NCBI GenBank assembly: GCA_958510825.1
Contig: OY294052.1
Location: 2,687,816 to 2,751,815, forward strand
DNA: 64,000 nt
Direction: 5' to 3'
Origin: Brachypterus glaber
Taxonomy: Eukaryota; Arthropoda; Insecta; Coleoptera; Kateretidae
Shown here piece after piece: positions 44,687 to 55,165 of this stretch (positions are counted from its first letter, which is position 1; each line of letters starts with the position of its first letter). Under the pieces are notes generated by a model. That model saw nothing but the letters and a program-made list of their open reading frames with translations. It made no database searches and was not told the origin of the DNA. The position numbers and the translations under genes are program-made.

Positions 44687-44703
44687 TGGCGCCCAACGTG
44701 AGG
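44687..44703 (+). promoter_or_regulatory. Primer-binding site for tRNA-Lys
   Basis: TGGCGCCCAACGTGAGG is complementary, with one mismatch, to the 3' end of insect tRNA-Lys(CUU) including CCA (TGGCGCCCAACGTGGGG would be perfect). Its position three bases after the LTR end is right for minus-strand priming of an LTR retrotransposon. Confidence 0.75.
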
Positions 44704-45303
44704 CCGTTTAAAGTCTGATATATATTATATAAGAAATATGTTATTTAACGAATTAAATAAAAATAAATAATCTATTTTAAACCTATAATAATTTTATACA
44801 CTCATTAAAAAAGAAAGTAACCAACTGGTTTGTAATAGAATATGTGAGTTTTTCTTAAAAACATTTTGAGCTAGATAAAGTTTACTTTAGTTTTTTTAAA
44901 GTGCGTATTTTGTTTTTGGTAAATGTTAAATGTCCTAAGAAAATTTGGTTTAACTGTGTCTTTTGTACCAAAATCGTTGTGAAAATTAAAAAAGGAAAAC
45001 ATTTATATAATAAAAAAATAAAAAGATTAATGATTCGACTTAATTTAAAATTTTGTGGTAAAGTGTATTTTGTCATTCTCGCTAGCAAACGATGTATAAT
45101 TTATTTGTGTCATATTTATCCCAAATACGACATAAACCAGATAATGTTATCGATCTTTGTGACATTTCCAGAGTAATGGGTATCATCAAATTCACAAAAA
45201 CAACAATAACAGTATCTCTTATTTTTCCTATTTTTCTTCTCTATATAATATATGAAAAACATATATTATTCAAAAAAACAAAGCAAGTAATTTTAATCAA
45301 ATG
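44704..45303. other. AT-rich sequence after the PBS; no gag/pol
   Basis: Three overlapping short frames (44882-45088 minus, 44901-45176 plus, 45092-45379 plus) show no retroviral-type motif (no zinc knuckle, protease or RT). The internal part of the LTR element is therefore deleted or ends within this stretch. Confidence 0.4.
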
Positions 45304-46040
45304 GGACTGTAGGACAGTAGACGCCTCAGGGGAACAAAACATATTTCTTGTTTTGAAGTTGGTACTATGCGCACAATAGTTTAAGTAAACTCCGCGCATT
45401 ATCTATCTGAGTTGATGGTCATTTGTTTCTTGTTATTTGGTTGGCAGAATATACTTAGTTCCTTATGTAAGGTTTTCATCTTGTTTAAAATTTATTGTCA
45501 ATCAAGACATTATTTTGACATTTATAAAAAAATCCAAATAATTTGCTTTAGCAAGAAGAAATAACAAGAAAAGTGCATAAAAAGAAAACTAAAGCATCAA
45601 TCTATAAACATTTTGTTTAAATGAAGTAATATAATGCAGTGCTCTATAAATTTTTGAAGTAAACACTATAACAGAATTTTTTGGTTAAAATAATACTGGT
45701 CCGTAATTTTATTCAGGCAATGTTAAATTTAAGTTTATAATAGCACTTTATGAATAAAAACTTACTTTTATTATAATTTTGAACAAAGTTTTACTTTTTA
45801 AACAGATTTTGTTAGTATTTGTAAGACGTAAAATGACAGTCAATTTAACCTAAATGTTAAAAATTATCAAAAGCACAATGGGCTACAAGAATATTACTAA
45901 AAGTCATTTTTAAACCACTAATCATAGCTTCCTTGATCCCATTTGTTACTCAGATAGATAATGCGCCGAGTATAAGTAAACAATTGTCAACAGATGACTA
46001 TTGATTTTAATTTTGAGGTTATATCTGTTGGCATTTGCAA
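45304..46040 (+). repeat. Repeat V, long copy
   Basis: The left part GACGCCTCAGGGGAACAAAA with TTTGAAGTTGGTACTATGCG matches 56664-56730; the right part GTCAACAGATGACTATTG and GGTTATATCTGTTGGCA matches the 43200s and 57060s. Inside it, GCGCATTATCTATCTGAGT (about 45395) is mirrored by ACTCAGATAGATAATGCGC (about 45949), a pair of about 19-25 bp enclosing 550 bp. Confidence 0.45.
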
Positions 46041-46439
46041 TTGCAACTGTCATCAGATATAATCTCAAAATTCAAATTAATAATTAAACGTCAAACAAAG
46101 CCTTTATTTTATACACAGTTGAAGTTAGCGACACTACAAAAATGGTGTTCGAATGACCTTGAAGGGGAAAAGTAAGTGATCTCAGAGGAAGTATGAAGTT
46201 TGTATGAAGTTTTAAGACATAACAACATCAAAATTATTAATCAATTTATTAAAGATAATTAATTAGCATTACAATTACAAATTATAATTAACCTCAAAAT
46301 TATTGATGATTAAGGAAAACTACTTTAAAGGAAACTGAAATTTTGCCACTTAAGCTTTTTGTGGTAATTACAACTTTATTCAAACATTTTAATTGCCTAC
46401 TTAATTAGTTAAAGAAAACCTTACTTTTTTAGATCATTA
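46041..46439. other. No feature recognised
   Basis: AT-rich spacer. Confidence 0.35.
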
Positions 46440-46765
46440 CACAGCCATGCAAAAAAAGATCAAGAGCTTTTTCGGAGACCATTGTACTGCTATGTATTTT
46501 GAGGAGGTGAATCCGACTTTGAGGTCAAAATAGCACCGCAAAATTATTAAAAATAAAATAGCACCTCGTTCGGTGAATTTTGGAGATAAGCTTTAAAAAA
46601 CGTTATTTTCATATGGGAAATACTTGAAAATAACGTTTTTTGAGGTTATGTTCTATATTAACCGAATGAGGTGCTGTTTTGACCTTAAATTCGGATTCAG
46701 CGACTCAAAATACATAGGATGGAATGGTCTTCGGAAAAGTTCTTTACCAATTTTTTGTGTGTGTG
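46440..46765 (+). mobile_element. Foldback MITE, family Q, copy 2
   Basis: CACAGCCATGCAAAAAAAGA at the left, preceded by TA; a decayed GTGTGTGTG right tip. Arms match as in copy 1, with an inner perfect pair (AACGTTATTTTCA / TGAAAATAACGTT). The 78-codon frame at 46624-46860 begins inside it and is not called. Confidence 0.75.
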
Positions 46766-46789
46766 ACTTAATTTTATTATTTACTGGCA

Positions 46790-46865
46790 GTGCCTTCTAT
46801 GACACAGAGGACGAACTAAGAAGTTTAAGAGGGGTGGCAATATTAGGAACATGTCAATAATTGGC
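46790..46865 (+). repeat. Short interspersed repeat R, copy 2
   Basis: GTGCCTTCTATGACACAGAG, GACGAACTAAGAAGTTTAAG and GGCAATATTAGGAACATG match copy 1 at 30440-30500 at most positions. Confidence 0.6.
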
Positions 46866-46989
46866 TCACCCACCCTATTAAGTGTGATAACTCTCCCCTA
46901 TAACGATACAATTAAACACCTAAATCTATTTCCCAGCGAACGTGATTGACGAATGAACAAACTAGGTGTCATTTAATCACAATAATACT

Positions 46990-47115
46990 CGAACACTCCC
47001 ATCTTACAATCAGCGTGCCAGTGAAATCGGGGGGGTGGCCGTGTCACGTAATCCGGGAACTGGTCGGGGTCAAGGGGGGCCAAGGGGGGCGGACGCGTCC
47101 TCGTGTTTGGTTAGT
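46990..47115 (+). other. GC-rich island with G-runs
   Basis: A patch unlike its surroundings: successive G-runs (GGGGGGGTGG, GGTCGGGG, AAGGGGGG, AAGGGGGGCGG) within about 70 bases at 47028-47090, enough for an intramolecular G-quadruplex on the plus strand. A 60-codon frame runs through it without motif. It could belong to an unrecognised TE or to a regulatory element of a nearby gene outside the window. Confidence 0.5.
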
Positions 47116-47327
47116 TAGAGCACTCTGAAAGGAAACGAAAAGAATTTCGATAGTAGGCATCGTCGCTCTTTTAAAACACTTCTTTACGCAGTTAGAGTTC
47201 TATTGCTTTCCCATTTTGTTGTGTTTATACAGGGTGTTAAATACGTTATTTTTCTTTCCTTTAGCACAGTACATTTTTAGCAAGCTTTTAAAAAAGCAAA
47301 ATATACATTTAAGAGGCCCAATTTTTA

Positions 47328-47421
47328 AGTATAGCTAAAATAGTATATTATAGCTAAAATAGTATATTATAGCTAAAATAGTATATTATAGCTAAAATAG
47401 TGTGGTATAGCTAAAACAAGC
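47328..47421. repeat. 19-bp minisatellite, about five units
   Basis: ATAGCTAAAATAGTATATT recurs with starts at 47331, 47350, 47369, 47388 and 47407. The first four units are nearly perfect, the last diverged (GTGTGGT). Confidence 0.9.
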
Positions 47422-47424
47422 CGT

Positions 47425-47995
47425 GAAGATATTTAATGCTACGCATTCCATTATATACTATTCACAGTAAATGGTATATTGCATTTTCCCAATTTTTTTG
47501 AAAAACGAAAAATAAAAAAAAATAAAAAAAAAACTAATAAAATAATTTAATTTTTTTTATTTTCTTTTTACGAAAAACGTAAAATTAAAAAAAAATAAAA
47601 TTTTTAAAAAAAGTCTCCATTTCCAGTTCTTTCAAAATTGGTAGAATTGATCCTTATAATAAAAGTAATTTTTTCTAAAAAAGTTACATTAATCGGAATT
47701 TTCTTTCAGCTTTTTTCAATTTTTTTAAAAGTCCAAACACCCCATAACTTTTTTGTTTTTGGGGGATTACTTTTAAAAACAATAGGTATCTTCCCCTCAA
47801 AGAAATTGATTTTTCCTAAAAATTTCAAGTCGATCCTATCATTCGTTCTTGAGTTATCGTGTCTACAAAAATCTCGACATCGGACAGATGGACAGACAAA
47901 AAGACAGACAGACAGACAGACAGACGGACAAAAAACATAAATTTCTTATTTTTTATGAAACAAATTTGTATCCAAGAATTTTTTGGAAAATTCGA
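47425..47995 (-). mobile_element. GTCT-bearing element, family B, copy 2
   Basis: Inverted relative to copy 1. In plus order: AATGCTACGCATTCCATTAT, AT-only stretch, AAATTTCAAGTCGATCC, TTGAGTTATCGTGTC, a (CAGA)n tract at about 47895-47932, and AACAAATTTGTATCCAAGAA at the right. The terminal TATTATAC part seen in copy 1 is missing. The 100-codon frame (47638-47940) reads through the microsatellite and is not a gene. Confidence 0.7.
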
Positions 47996-48328
47996 AACTA
48001 AGCTTTTTGAATGAAATCTTCATCGCCAAATACAAAAAGGGGCTTTGTCCTGAAACTGTATCTAATTTTCTTTCACAATTTAAAATTAAAATTCTTAAAC
48101 GCCATAAATCTAAATGATTAGCAAATGAACGAGGCATCCGCGTCTTCGGTGGTATTGTAGTACGCGAAATGAGAGCAACCATCACATGGGACTAAAGCGG
48201 GTTTTCTCATTATTCGCAGCCAAAAGTCCAAATGATTTATTCCTTCACTGGGCATTCGTTCCGTACCAAGACAAGACGAAGTCATCATAAATAACTATTA
48301 CATCACATGTTTGTTTAACCTCAAAGTA
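47996..48328. other. GC-richer spacer, no feature recognised
   Basis: Between 48110 and 48290 the composition is less AT-biased. Plus-strand frame text around 48010-48115 (ending in KILKRHKSK) and the minus 79-codon frame (47946-48185) are not recognisable as known families. Confidence 0.3.
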
Positions 48329-49185
48329 CAGTTGGACCCACAAAAAACGCAAGATTTAAATATGCTAAAATGTAAATTTTACTAATTATTTTATAGTTTA
48401 AGTAAGATTTTAAGAAATAGGTTAGATTAATTTGACAATTAATTGCCAGTTTTTTCAGTTTATTACAGAAAATGCATGCGAATAATGCCGAATATTAAAA
48501 AAATAATAATAATAAATAATAAACTGAAAAAACATTTAGAATATTTAATCAAATCAAAAATTAAAACACAATATTTAGTAAATCTTATGAAAAAATAAAA
48601 ATTTGAACTCTACTAACCAAACATATAATTTATGAAAATTATGATTTTCGTTTAAAAAAAAGTTTTTCCGGAGGCTTTTTTCGCTTTTTTAATCTTGGAA
48701 CTATCGATGCGGCGACGGGCGATGGTTTTTAACCCAGGAAAATTTGTATTGTTTATAGCATACACCGCTTCTTGTAAATGGTATTCTCTCAAAAAATAAA
48801 GTAAATTTTCATCCTGTATTTCATTTGATATCTTCTTTCTTTCCGAGTCTGCACGCCCTTTCCTCCCCCATCAATTTTTTCTTCAATCTTAACCATTATT
48901 CTTTTTTCTATGATCTTAACACAACTCCCCGAAACACTAAATAACCTTGCCACAATTAAAGGTCTCTATAGAGATCACTAGCCACAATCACTTCCGTGAA
49001 TCCTGCTTCCAATATACTAATAGTTTGAGATTTCTTAACATTTCTTAACGCATTTCTAATTACTTTATAATTATTAAAAAGTAATTTTGACAAATATTGT
49101 CAACATGACAACGGCTTTGTTTGTATTGTAATTATTGAATTTACGCAACTAAATTTTCAATCTTGTTTTTTTTCGGATCCAACTG
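48329..49185 (-). mobile_element. TA-flanked pogo/Tc1-like element with transposase remnants, 857 bp
   Basis: The ends CAGTTGGACCC and GGATCCAACTG are inverted repeats (about 25 bp with AAAAAACGCAAGATT) and TA flanks both (48327-48328, 49186-49187). Minus-strand text between them keeps helix-turn-helix-like pieces: VARLFSVSGSCVKIIEK (about 48957 down to 48907) and LQEAVYAINNTNFP with KTIARRR (about 48780 down to 48700). They are in different frames and separated by stops. CAGTTGRAC-type ends are typical of pogo-like elements as I recall. It is a decayed, internally deleted copy with no catalytic domain. Confidence 0.6.
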
Positions 49186-49451
49186 TACTATTATGCTTAG
49201 TTAAGGCCAGTTTACCGGCTTTAATGACGGAAATCATGTATTATGCTCTTGATACACACCCTTTTTTTTTCGCGGTTAATTATAAAATATAATTAAAAGT
49301 ATTAGTTTATAAGTTTTTCTTTGTTAAATATTTTATACATGCGCCTTCACCAAATTTGCAAAAAATATATATAACGCTACAAACTGTAACAATCGTACAA
49401 AAACTCACCTTCCTCCCTGAAGAAGTATTTAAGAATTTACGTCTATTACTT

Positions 49452-49832
49452 TTCCCGAGGAAAAGTTCTACGTTAGTAGAAAAAAAAATGACAAATTTTA
49501 TTGCTTTTTTACGTTTCTTGACTTTTATATCCAAAAAAAATAAGTTCACTTAAAAAAAATCTGTATGTCACTCTGTCTGGCTGTCTGTCTGTTGGTCTGT
49601 CTGTCTGAAAAATTTGTGACTACGATCACTAGAGTACGCTTTAAGCCAAAGACTAAAAATTTGGACTATAGGCTGAGATTGATTGTGGGAAACATCGGCG
49701 TAAGATAAGAGGGTAAAAAGGGGCCAAAAGGGATAAATTCTAAAAAAACCCTTGTTTTATTTTTTGTTTTTTTGTTTTATTAAACCTAGGCCTAGAGGGG
49801 AAACTATTATTTTGTTGGCAGCAGTATTTTTT
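49452..49832 (+). repeat. Repeat W, copy 3, with GTCT microsatellite
   Basis: CCCGAGGAAAAGTTCTACG at the left, TACGTTTCTTGACTTTTATA, a (GTCT)n tract at 49565-49608, GGCTGAGATTGATTGTGGG, GGGTAAAAAGGGGCC, and AGGCCTAGAGGGGAAAC with TTTTGTTGGCAGCAGT at the right. Copy 2 (39645) lacks the microsatellite portion. Short frames on both strands within it are chance. Confidence 0.65.
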
Positions 49833-49837
49833 ATAGT

Positions 49838-49962
49838 TTGTTTGTTTGTTTGTTTGTTTAACCTCGTACTATTCTACTTAATCAAGCATCCCCTAAGTCC
49901 AGGTCTTGTGTGGGCTAGTAGTAGAGGGAACCACCGGCTTATACTGACTTTCGAACCATAGT
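49838..49962 (-). mobile_element. SINE, 3' part only
   Basis: Minus-strand element: a (TTTG)n tail at 49838-49860, then ACCTCGTACTATTCTACTTA, CCCCTAAGTCCAGG, GAGGGAACCACCGGCTTA and ACTTTCGAACCA. It matches the 3' body of the complete SINEs at 55693 and 59037 and stops before the tRNA head, i.e. it is 5'-truncated. Confidence 0.8.
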
Positions 49963-51019
49963 ATGCGACAAATTTACTATCCATGGTTAGTCCATTCCAT
50001 TAACAACACAAAGTAAGAAAAAACTAATATACTTTGAGCATTAATTCGACACACCGTACGAGTTAATGTTGTTTCACAAAAAAATCGCTTATTTTTTTTT
50101 TTTCGTTTAAGTATTTATGATATGCATTGATTTCACGGATCGTCGGTTTAATTCGACTGAGTACCGTCTTTTTTATACTGTACACTAGGGTGGAGTGAAA
50201 TTTTGGTTTCTCCCAATCAAATAGCACTATGTACCAAAAGTTGCCTAAATTATATAGCATATAACCTGTAATTTTTTCAAGATTTTTTGAAAGTCGTCTT
50301 GATTTCCCGCGGGAGCTTTGAAATTAATGAGAATTTACGACGTAAATATCTATATAAAATTAGGCAAACCTAAATACATAAATATCAAACTAGTGTGATA
50401 TAAGGCATTTTCTAAAGAACAAAAGAGTGTGCTAAATGTCATTTTCAAAGGGGGTCGTAGGAAAAATTCTAAATATAATCTTTCATTTGGGCGCGTCTTT
50501 ATTGAGTAAAGTCCGGCAAGAACTCTCCGGAACTTCCGCTTTATCAAACAAAGAAAGAAAATTCTTCAGGTAAACTAAAATAAATCAAATTATTTAGCGA
50601 ATATTGAAAACGTACATCTCCCAATTTTATCCCTGATATGTTCGATAATTCTATAAATGGGTTTACTTTTATTCTTTGAGAGGATTCTGCAGGTCTTCCT
50701 GAGATTTTTACGTTCTAAAGGAAATACCACGTTTATTGTTACCTTTCAATTTTTATTTATTTTGTAACATTTTCTCTTTAAATTGTCACATAAATTGAGA
50801 AATCCTGATTGATTTTTCTTGTTCCTTAGTACCAATCACAAATGGAAAATTTTAAATTTAATAATTTTCTTTTTCAATGAAAGTATATCTGCTTATAAAA
50901 ATATTTGCATTTATATTAAGAAAAAGGTTTTGCTTTTATTTAACTTAATTTTCTTTTTTTTTCCAAATATGTGAAATGAATATAAAAATGATAATTGAAG
51001 GTATACTGAGAATTCGTTA
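49963..51019. other. No feature recognised
   Basis: AT-rich; TACACTAGGGTGGAGTGAAA at about 50181 looks like a lone TA-type MITE end without partner. Two minus frames (50063-50260, 50350-50547) lack motifs. Confidence 0.4.
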
Positions 51020-51263
51020 CACTGTAAAAAGTATTCTCAATATTTAGTTACAAATGGATCGGAAATCGGCAGTTATTATCCAATACAACTTTACTTTATT
51101 TTTTCTTAAAAACACGCAACATTTTATGCCCGCCTTTGAATATTTAAGTACGTGACTTTGGAGCTATAGTGTTTTAACAAAAATTAAAGTACAATTGTAT
51201 AGGATAATAGCTTCCGGTTTCCTATCCATTTGTAACTGAATATTCAGTTTACTTTTTACAGTG
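51020..51263. mobile_element. TA-flanked inverted-repeat MITE, 244 bp
   Basis: CACTGTAAAAAGTATTCTCA is mirrored at the right by TTTACTTTTTACAGTG, with further pairing (ATTTAGTTACAAATGGAT with ATCCATTTGTAACTGAAT, and TTATTATCC with GGATAATA). TA lies at both flanks. A right-end relative is at 8103-8158. Confidence 0.8.
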
Positions 51264-51294
51264 TACCGTATTATATACTGAACGATTTTGTATA

Positions 51295-52372
51295 CAGGGT
51301 GTATTTGAAATAGCGTAGGAAATTTTAACAGGTAATTCTACATGATAAAATATGACAAAAAGTTCCTATAAACATATGTCTAAAAATGCGTCATAAGGGA
51401 GCCCCTTTGAAATTGGCTAAAAAAATCGGTTTTTATTGAATAACTCAGGAACCCTTTGAGATATGTTAACGAGGTTTTGCACGTGAATTGATCCTAATAA
51501 GGCCCATCTTTGTATGTCATTTTCACGTACTTATTTAAACCAGGGGTGTGCGAAACGGGGGGGCCTTATCAGTTTTTTGTCCCAAACTTTTTTCTGTGTA
51601 ACTTTTTTGCAATTTTGTTTTTGAAATATGATTCCTCAGTTCAAAATACATAAAAAAGGTACTCTTGTTGTAATACTGTAGGATTAACCGTTTTCGAGAA
51701 AAGTTCATTTGAAGGTGAAATTTCACGGTTCAAGGACGAAAAATTAAATACTAAAATGTCGAAAACCAAAATTTTAATGATGCAGTGTTAATCTACATCA
51801 AAAACTAAGAAAAAAAGTTTCCATACATGTAGGTCGAAAAAACGCTTTTTAAGCTACCATAGCCCTTTAAAAATGGTGCATATTTAGGAGACCGTAGCTC
51901 CATTAGGATTGATTTTTGGAAGTACCTGTATATGAGGTTTTTTTCTTAGTTTTTAATGTACATTTGCCCCGCATCATTAAAATTTTAGTTTTCAACATTT
52001 TAGTATTTAATTTTTCGTCCTCGAACCGTGGAATTTCACCTTCAAATGAATTTTTCTCGAAAACAGTTAATCCTACAGTATTACAACAAGAGTACCTTTT
52101 TTATGTATTTTGACCTGAGGAATCATATTTCAAAAATAAAATTGCAAAAAAGTTACACAGAAAAAAGTTTGGGACAAAAAACTGATAAGCCCCCCCCGTT
52201 TCGCACACCCCTGGTTGAAATAAGTACATGAAAATAACACATAAAAACGGGCCTTGGTAGGATTAGTTGAAAAAGGGGCGTAGCTCCCTTATGAAGCATT
52301 TTTAGACTTATGTTTATAGGAACTTTTTGTCATATTTTATGATGTAGAATCATCTAAATCAAATACACCGTG
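51295..52372. mobile_element. Very long foldback F1, copy 2, 1.08 kb
   Basis: TA-flanked, CAGGGTGTATTTGAAATAG at the left and AAATACACCGTG at the right. The left arm is about 610 bp and the right about 440 bp; the loop is only about 20-30 bases (around 51910-51935). The right arm has lost about 75 bp near 52267 (the ACCTCGTTGATATATCTC part present in copy 1). Both arms again give the same 63-67-codon frame (51535-51726 minus, 52028-52231 plus), an artefact of the palindrome. Confidence 0.85.
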
Positions 52373-53049
52373 TATTTTTAGTTATTGAATTTAAATTATT
52401 ACAGTAGGTAAACCATAACATAGTTCTCTTATTTTTACTGTACCAACTTGTATTCAATTTAAAATTTGCTAGAAGTTCCGAATATACAACATTGTTTAGT
52501 ATTAAATACGGTAATAAATTCTCAGTGTATTTGTTATGACTACACACGGTAGTTTTTACAAGGCAGGTCTTTATTAAAGTCAGAATAACCCTATAACCGA
52601 GAAATTTGTTCCAAATAAAATATTTTTGCTTGTTTTTTTATTTGTTTGACTTTTTTAAAACAATATTGTCTTTTACCTCGTATTACCTGTAAGTTGGTAT
52701 CACCGAGTTGATATCTTAAGGAAAATTCTCCTGCGTCAAGAACATTTTAGATTGTCTACGTATTCGTTTAAAAATTGGATTCTGTGTTAGAATATACTGA
52801 AAGTATTTATTTAATATTTATGCTGCCGGTGTGGAGCACCTGAGGGATATACTTCTAAAATTGAAATGATACAATATGACATTACTGTTTAAAACAGTCT
52901 GTTTTATTTTTGCCCAACCAAGATGGAACCTATTTTAGCAAAAAAATTGTTTAAAAAGCCAAAAACGTATTAGTATATTACGCACCGAGTACGCGAACCT
53001 AGTTTTTAGTGCGCTCGATGTGCACTGAAATGGTTTGCGTCGAGGTGCG
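52373..53049. other. No feature recognised
   Basis: AT-rich; GTGCGCTCGATGTGCACTG near 53009 is a GC-richer, partly palindromic patch next to the element at 53050. Confidence 0.35.
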
Positions 53050-53261
53050 TATACTATTTTTCCTACGACCTAACACCTAAAAAAAACGCAAAAATTATCT
53101 TAAAATTAGTTTGTCAATTTGAGGTTATGTGTTTGATGTTTACTAATTTTCTGACAGCAGATATGTAAAAGTCAGCTGATCGTCGCTTCGCAACCGTTGT
53201 CATAGGCAACGGGTAGGAAATAGGCACTAACTACTAACTAGGTCGTAGGGAAAAATATTAC
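53050..53261. mobile_element. Inverted-repeat element with TTTTTCCTACGACCTA ends
   Basis: ATACTATTTTTCCTACGACC at the left is mirrored by GGTCGTAGGGAAAAATATT at the right. An inner GCAACCGTTGTCATAGGCAAC has its own small hairpin. The left word is shared with one edge of repeat J (20980-20998), hinting at a related end. Confidence 0.6.
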
Positions 53262-53276
53262 TGATTATAATGTATA

Positions 53277-53530
53277 CTAGCCGCTAAGCCTGTTTTCAAC
53301 AGGATAACCAGCGGGAAAGTTTCAATGGTGACGCCTTTGCCATTTTTTTAAATAATTTAAAAAAATTGTCTCACAGGCCCCCTTGATTTTTTTTTGAGAT
53401 TTAGTATTTGTCTTATCAGCAGATGTGCTGATCGCAGATCCAGGTTTCTGGGTGCATTCAAAGTTTTAGATTTCCAGCTGTTTGGGAAGTATAAAAAAAA
53501 TCTGAAAGAACAGACAGACAGACAAACAGA
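53277..53530 (+). repeat. Possible RTE-type retrotransposon 3' end
   Basis: TATACTAGCCGCTAAGCCTG, then GACGCCTTTGCC, and a short (ACAG)n tract at 53511-53530. TACTAGCYG openings and GACA-repeat tails are familiar in the 3' regions of RTE-like elements of insects, as I recall. A shorter related word, ATACTAGCCGTGAAACCCG, is at about 62462. No RT sequence is present. Confidence 0.25.
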
Positions 53531-54408
53531 TTATGTAACGTTCTCTTGAGCCTCTTTTCGTCATCAAAAGTACTTTTGTCACTTTAGTATGACCTAGCTT
53601 GGGCTTAAATTAGATCAAAGAGGCCCAAATGAGGGCAAAAATTTAAAAAAGGTAGCGACAGCCAAGTATTTCCGAAATTATTATTGTTTTTGCTGAATAA
53701 CAGGTAACAACTTTGTTTATTAAATGTATTGTATTTATATTTATTATGTCCTTGGCGAGTCCTTGAAGATAGAACTAGATATAAGTGTACTCATAACAAA
53801 GGCCTTGTTTGTCACAATTTGGGAGATATTTATATATTTTAATTAATGATATTGTATTTTTGGAAGTAGGTAAAATAGTGTGCATTACTCGAGAGAAAAG
53901 TGTTTGCCACACTCGTATAAAAATTTTCTCTTGGTAAAAAAAATTATACTTTCCCCTCTAGTTATCCAATTTTACAAATCCAGATTCAAACAGTAATTAG
54001 TAAAAAAAAGACATTTGAACATATCTAAAATTGTACAAAAGCTTTTGTGCAAAAAATGAAAATAATAACTTAATAAATATTATTCTATTAATAGAATATA
54101 ATAGAATTCTGTTTTCTCTTACTCAATATGTTTCCCTCTTAATGAATCAAATTTTCATGTCGTTCGTTCGTGAGTTATTCAAAATGGATACCTCGTATCA
54201 ACAAAGGCAGTGCGTACACATATATTTGTGATAATTCAGCCACTTCTGTAGGAAACTTTGAACTGTTTCCGCAAAATAAGCCACATAAATGTCATTAAAA
54301 GTTGGCTTTCAGTATTCGTACAAAAGCTTGCCACTTCAATACTCTTGCGATTCATAAATTTTAGGTTTTTAGGTAAAAAGTATACTGTTCGAGGAAAACA
54401 ACAAACTC
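53531..54408. other. No feature recognised
   Basis: AT-rich spacer; GAGAGAAAAGTGTTTGCC and its partial mirror (about 53890-53960) form only a weak inverted repeat. Confidence 0.35.
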
Positions 54409-55165
54409 GGGAGAATTTATTAACACAGGATCAATCTACCAGATTTTCTCGGAATACTTTTCATAACTACACAGATAAAGATAACACACAGAAAAAAAAA
54501 GAATTACTTAAACCAAGGACACGTGTCTTTCGATATGTTCAAAGCCGTATTCTCTTGTTTTAAGGCCATCATTTCTTTGAACCAAAGTCAGTGTCCTTGG
54601 GAGAATTTATTAACACAGGATCAAAACCACCAGATTTTCTCGGAATACTTTTCATAATTATACAGATAAAGATAACACACAGAAAAAAAAAAGAATTACT
54701 TAAACCAAGGACACGTGTCTTTCGATATGTTCAAAGCCGTATTCTCTTGTTTTAAGGCCATCATTTCTTTGAACCAAAGTCAGTGTCCTTGGGAGAATTT
54801 ATTAACACAGGATCAAATCTACCAGATTTTCTCGGAATACTTTTCATAATTACACAGATAAAGATAACACACAGAAAAAAAAAAGAATTACTTAAACCAA
54901 GGACACGTGTCTTTCGATATGTTCAAAGCCGTATTCTCTTGTTTTAAGGCCATCATTTCTTTGAACCAAAGTCAGTGTCCTTGGGAGAATTTATTAACAC
55001 AGGATCAAATCTACCAGATTTTCTCGGAATACTTTTCATAATTACACAGATAAAGATAACACACAGAAAAAAAAAAGAATTACTTAAACCAAGGACACGT
55101 GTCTTTCGATATGTTCAAAGCCGTATTCTCTTGTTTTAAGGCTATCATTTCTTTAACCAAAGTCA
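54409..55165 (+). repeat. Tandem array of about 191-192-bp units derived from half of foldback E
   Basis: GATAACACACAG starts at 54480, 54671, 54863 and 55055. Each unit holds about 71 bp of non-E flank (GAGAATTTATTAACACAGGA... CACAGATAAA) plus the left arm of E up to AAAGTCAGTGTCCTTGG, then jumps back to the flank. Only the last unit (55055 on) continues into the E right arm. Units differ mainly by length of the A-run and a few bases (AACCACC versus ATCTACC), so the amplification is recent. The 101-codon frame at 54258-54563 enters the array and is not a gene. Confidence 0.95.

Noticed and set aside
47638..47940. 100-codon frame ending in TDGQKT
   Set aside because: It reads through family B and its microsatellite; the frame is not kept in copies 1 or 3.
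53277..53530. Firm RTE assignment
   Set aside because: Only opening words and a short ACAG tail; no RT or endonuclease sequence, so kept as a low-confidence repeat only.
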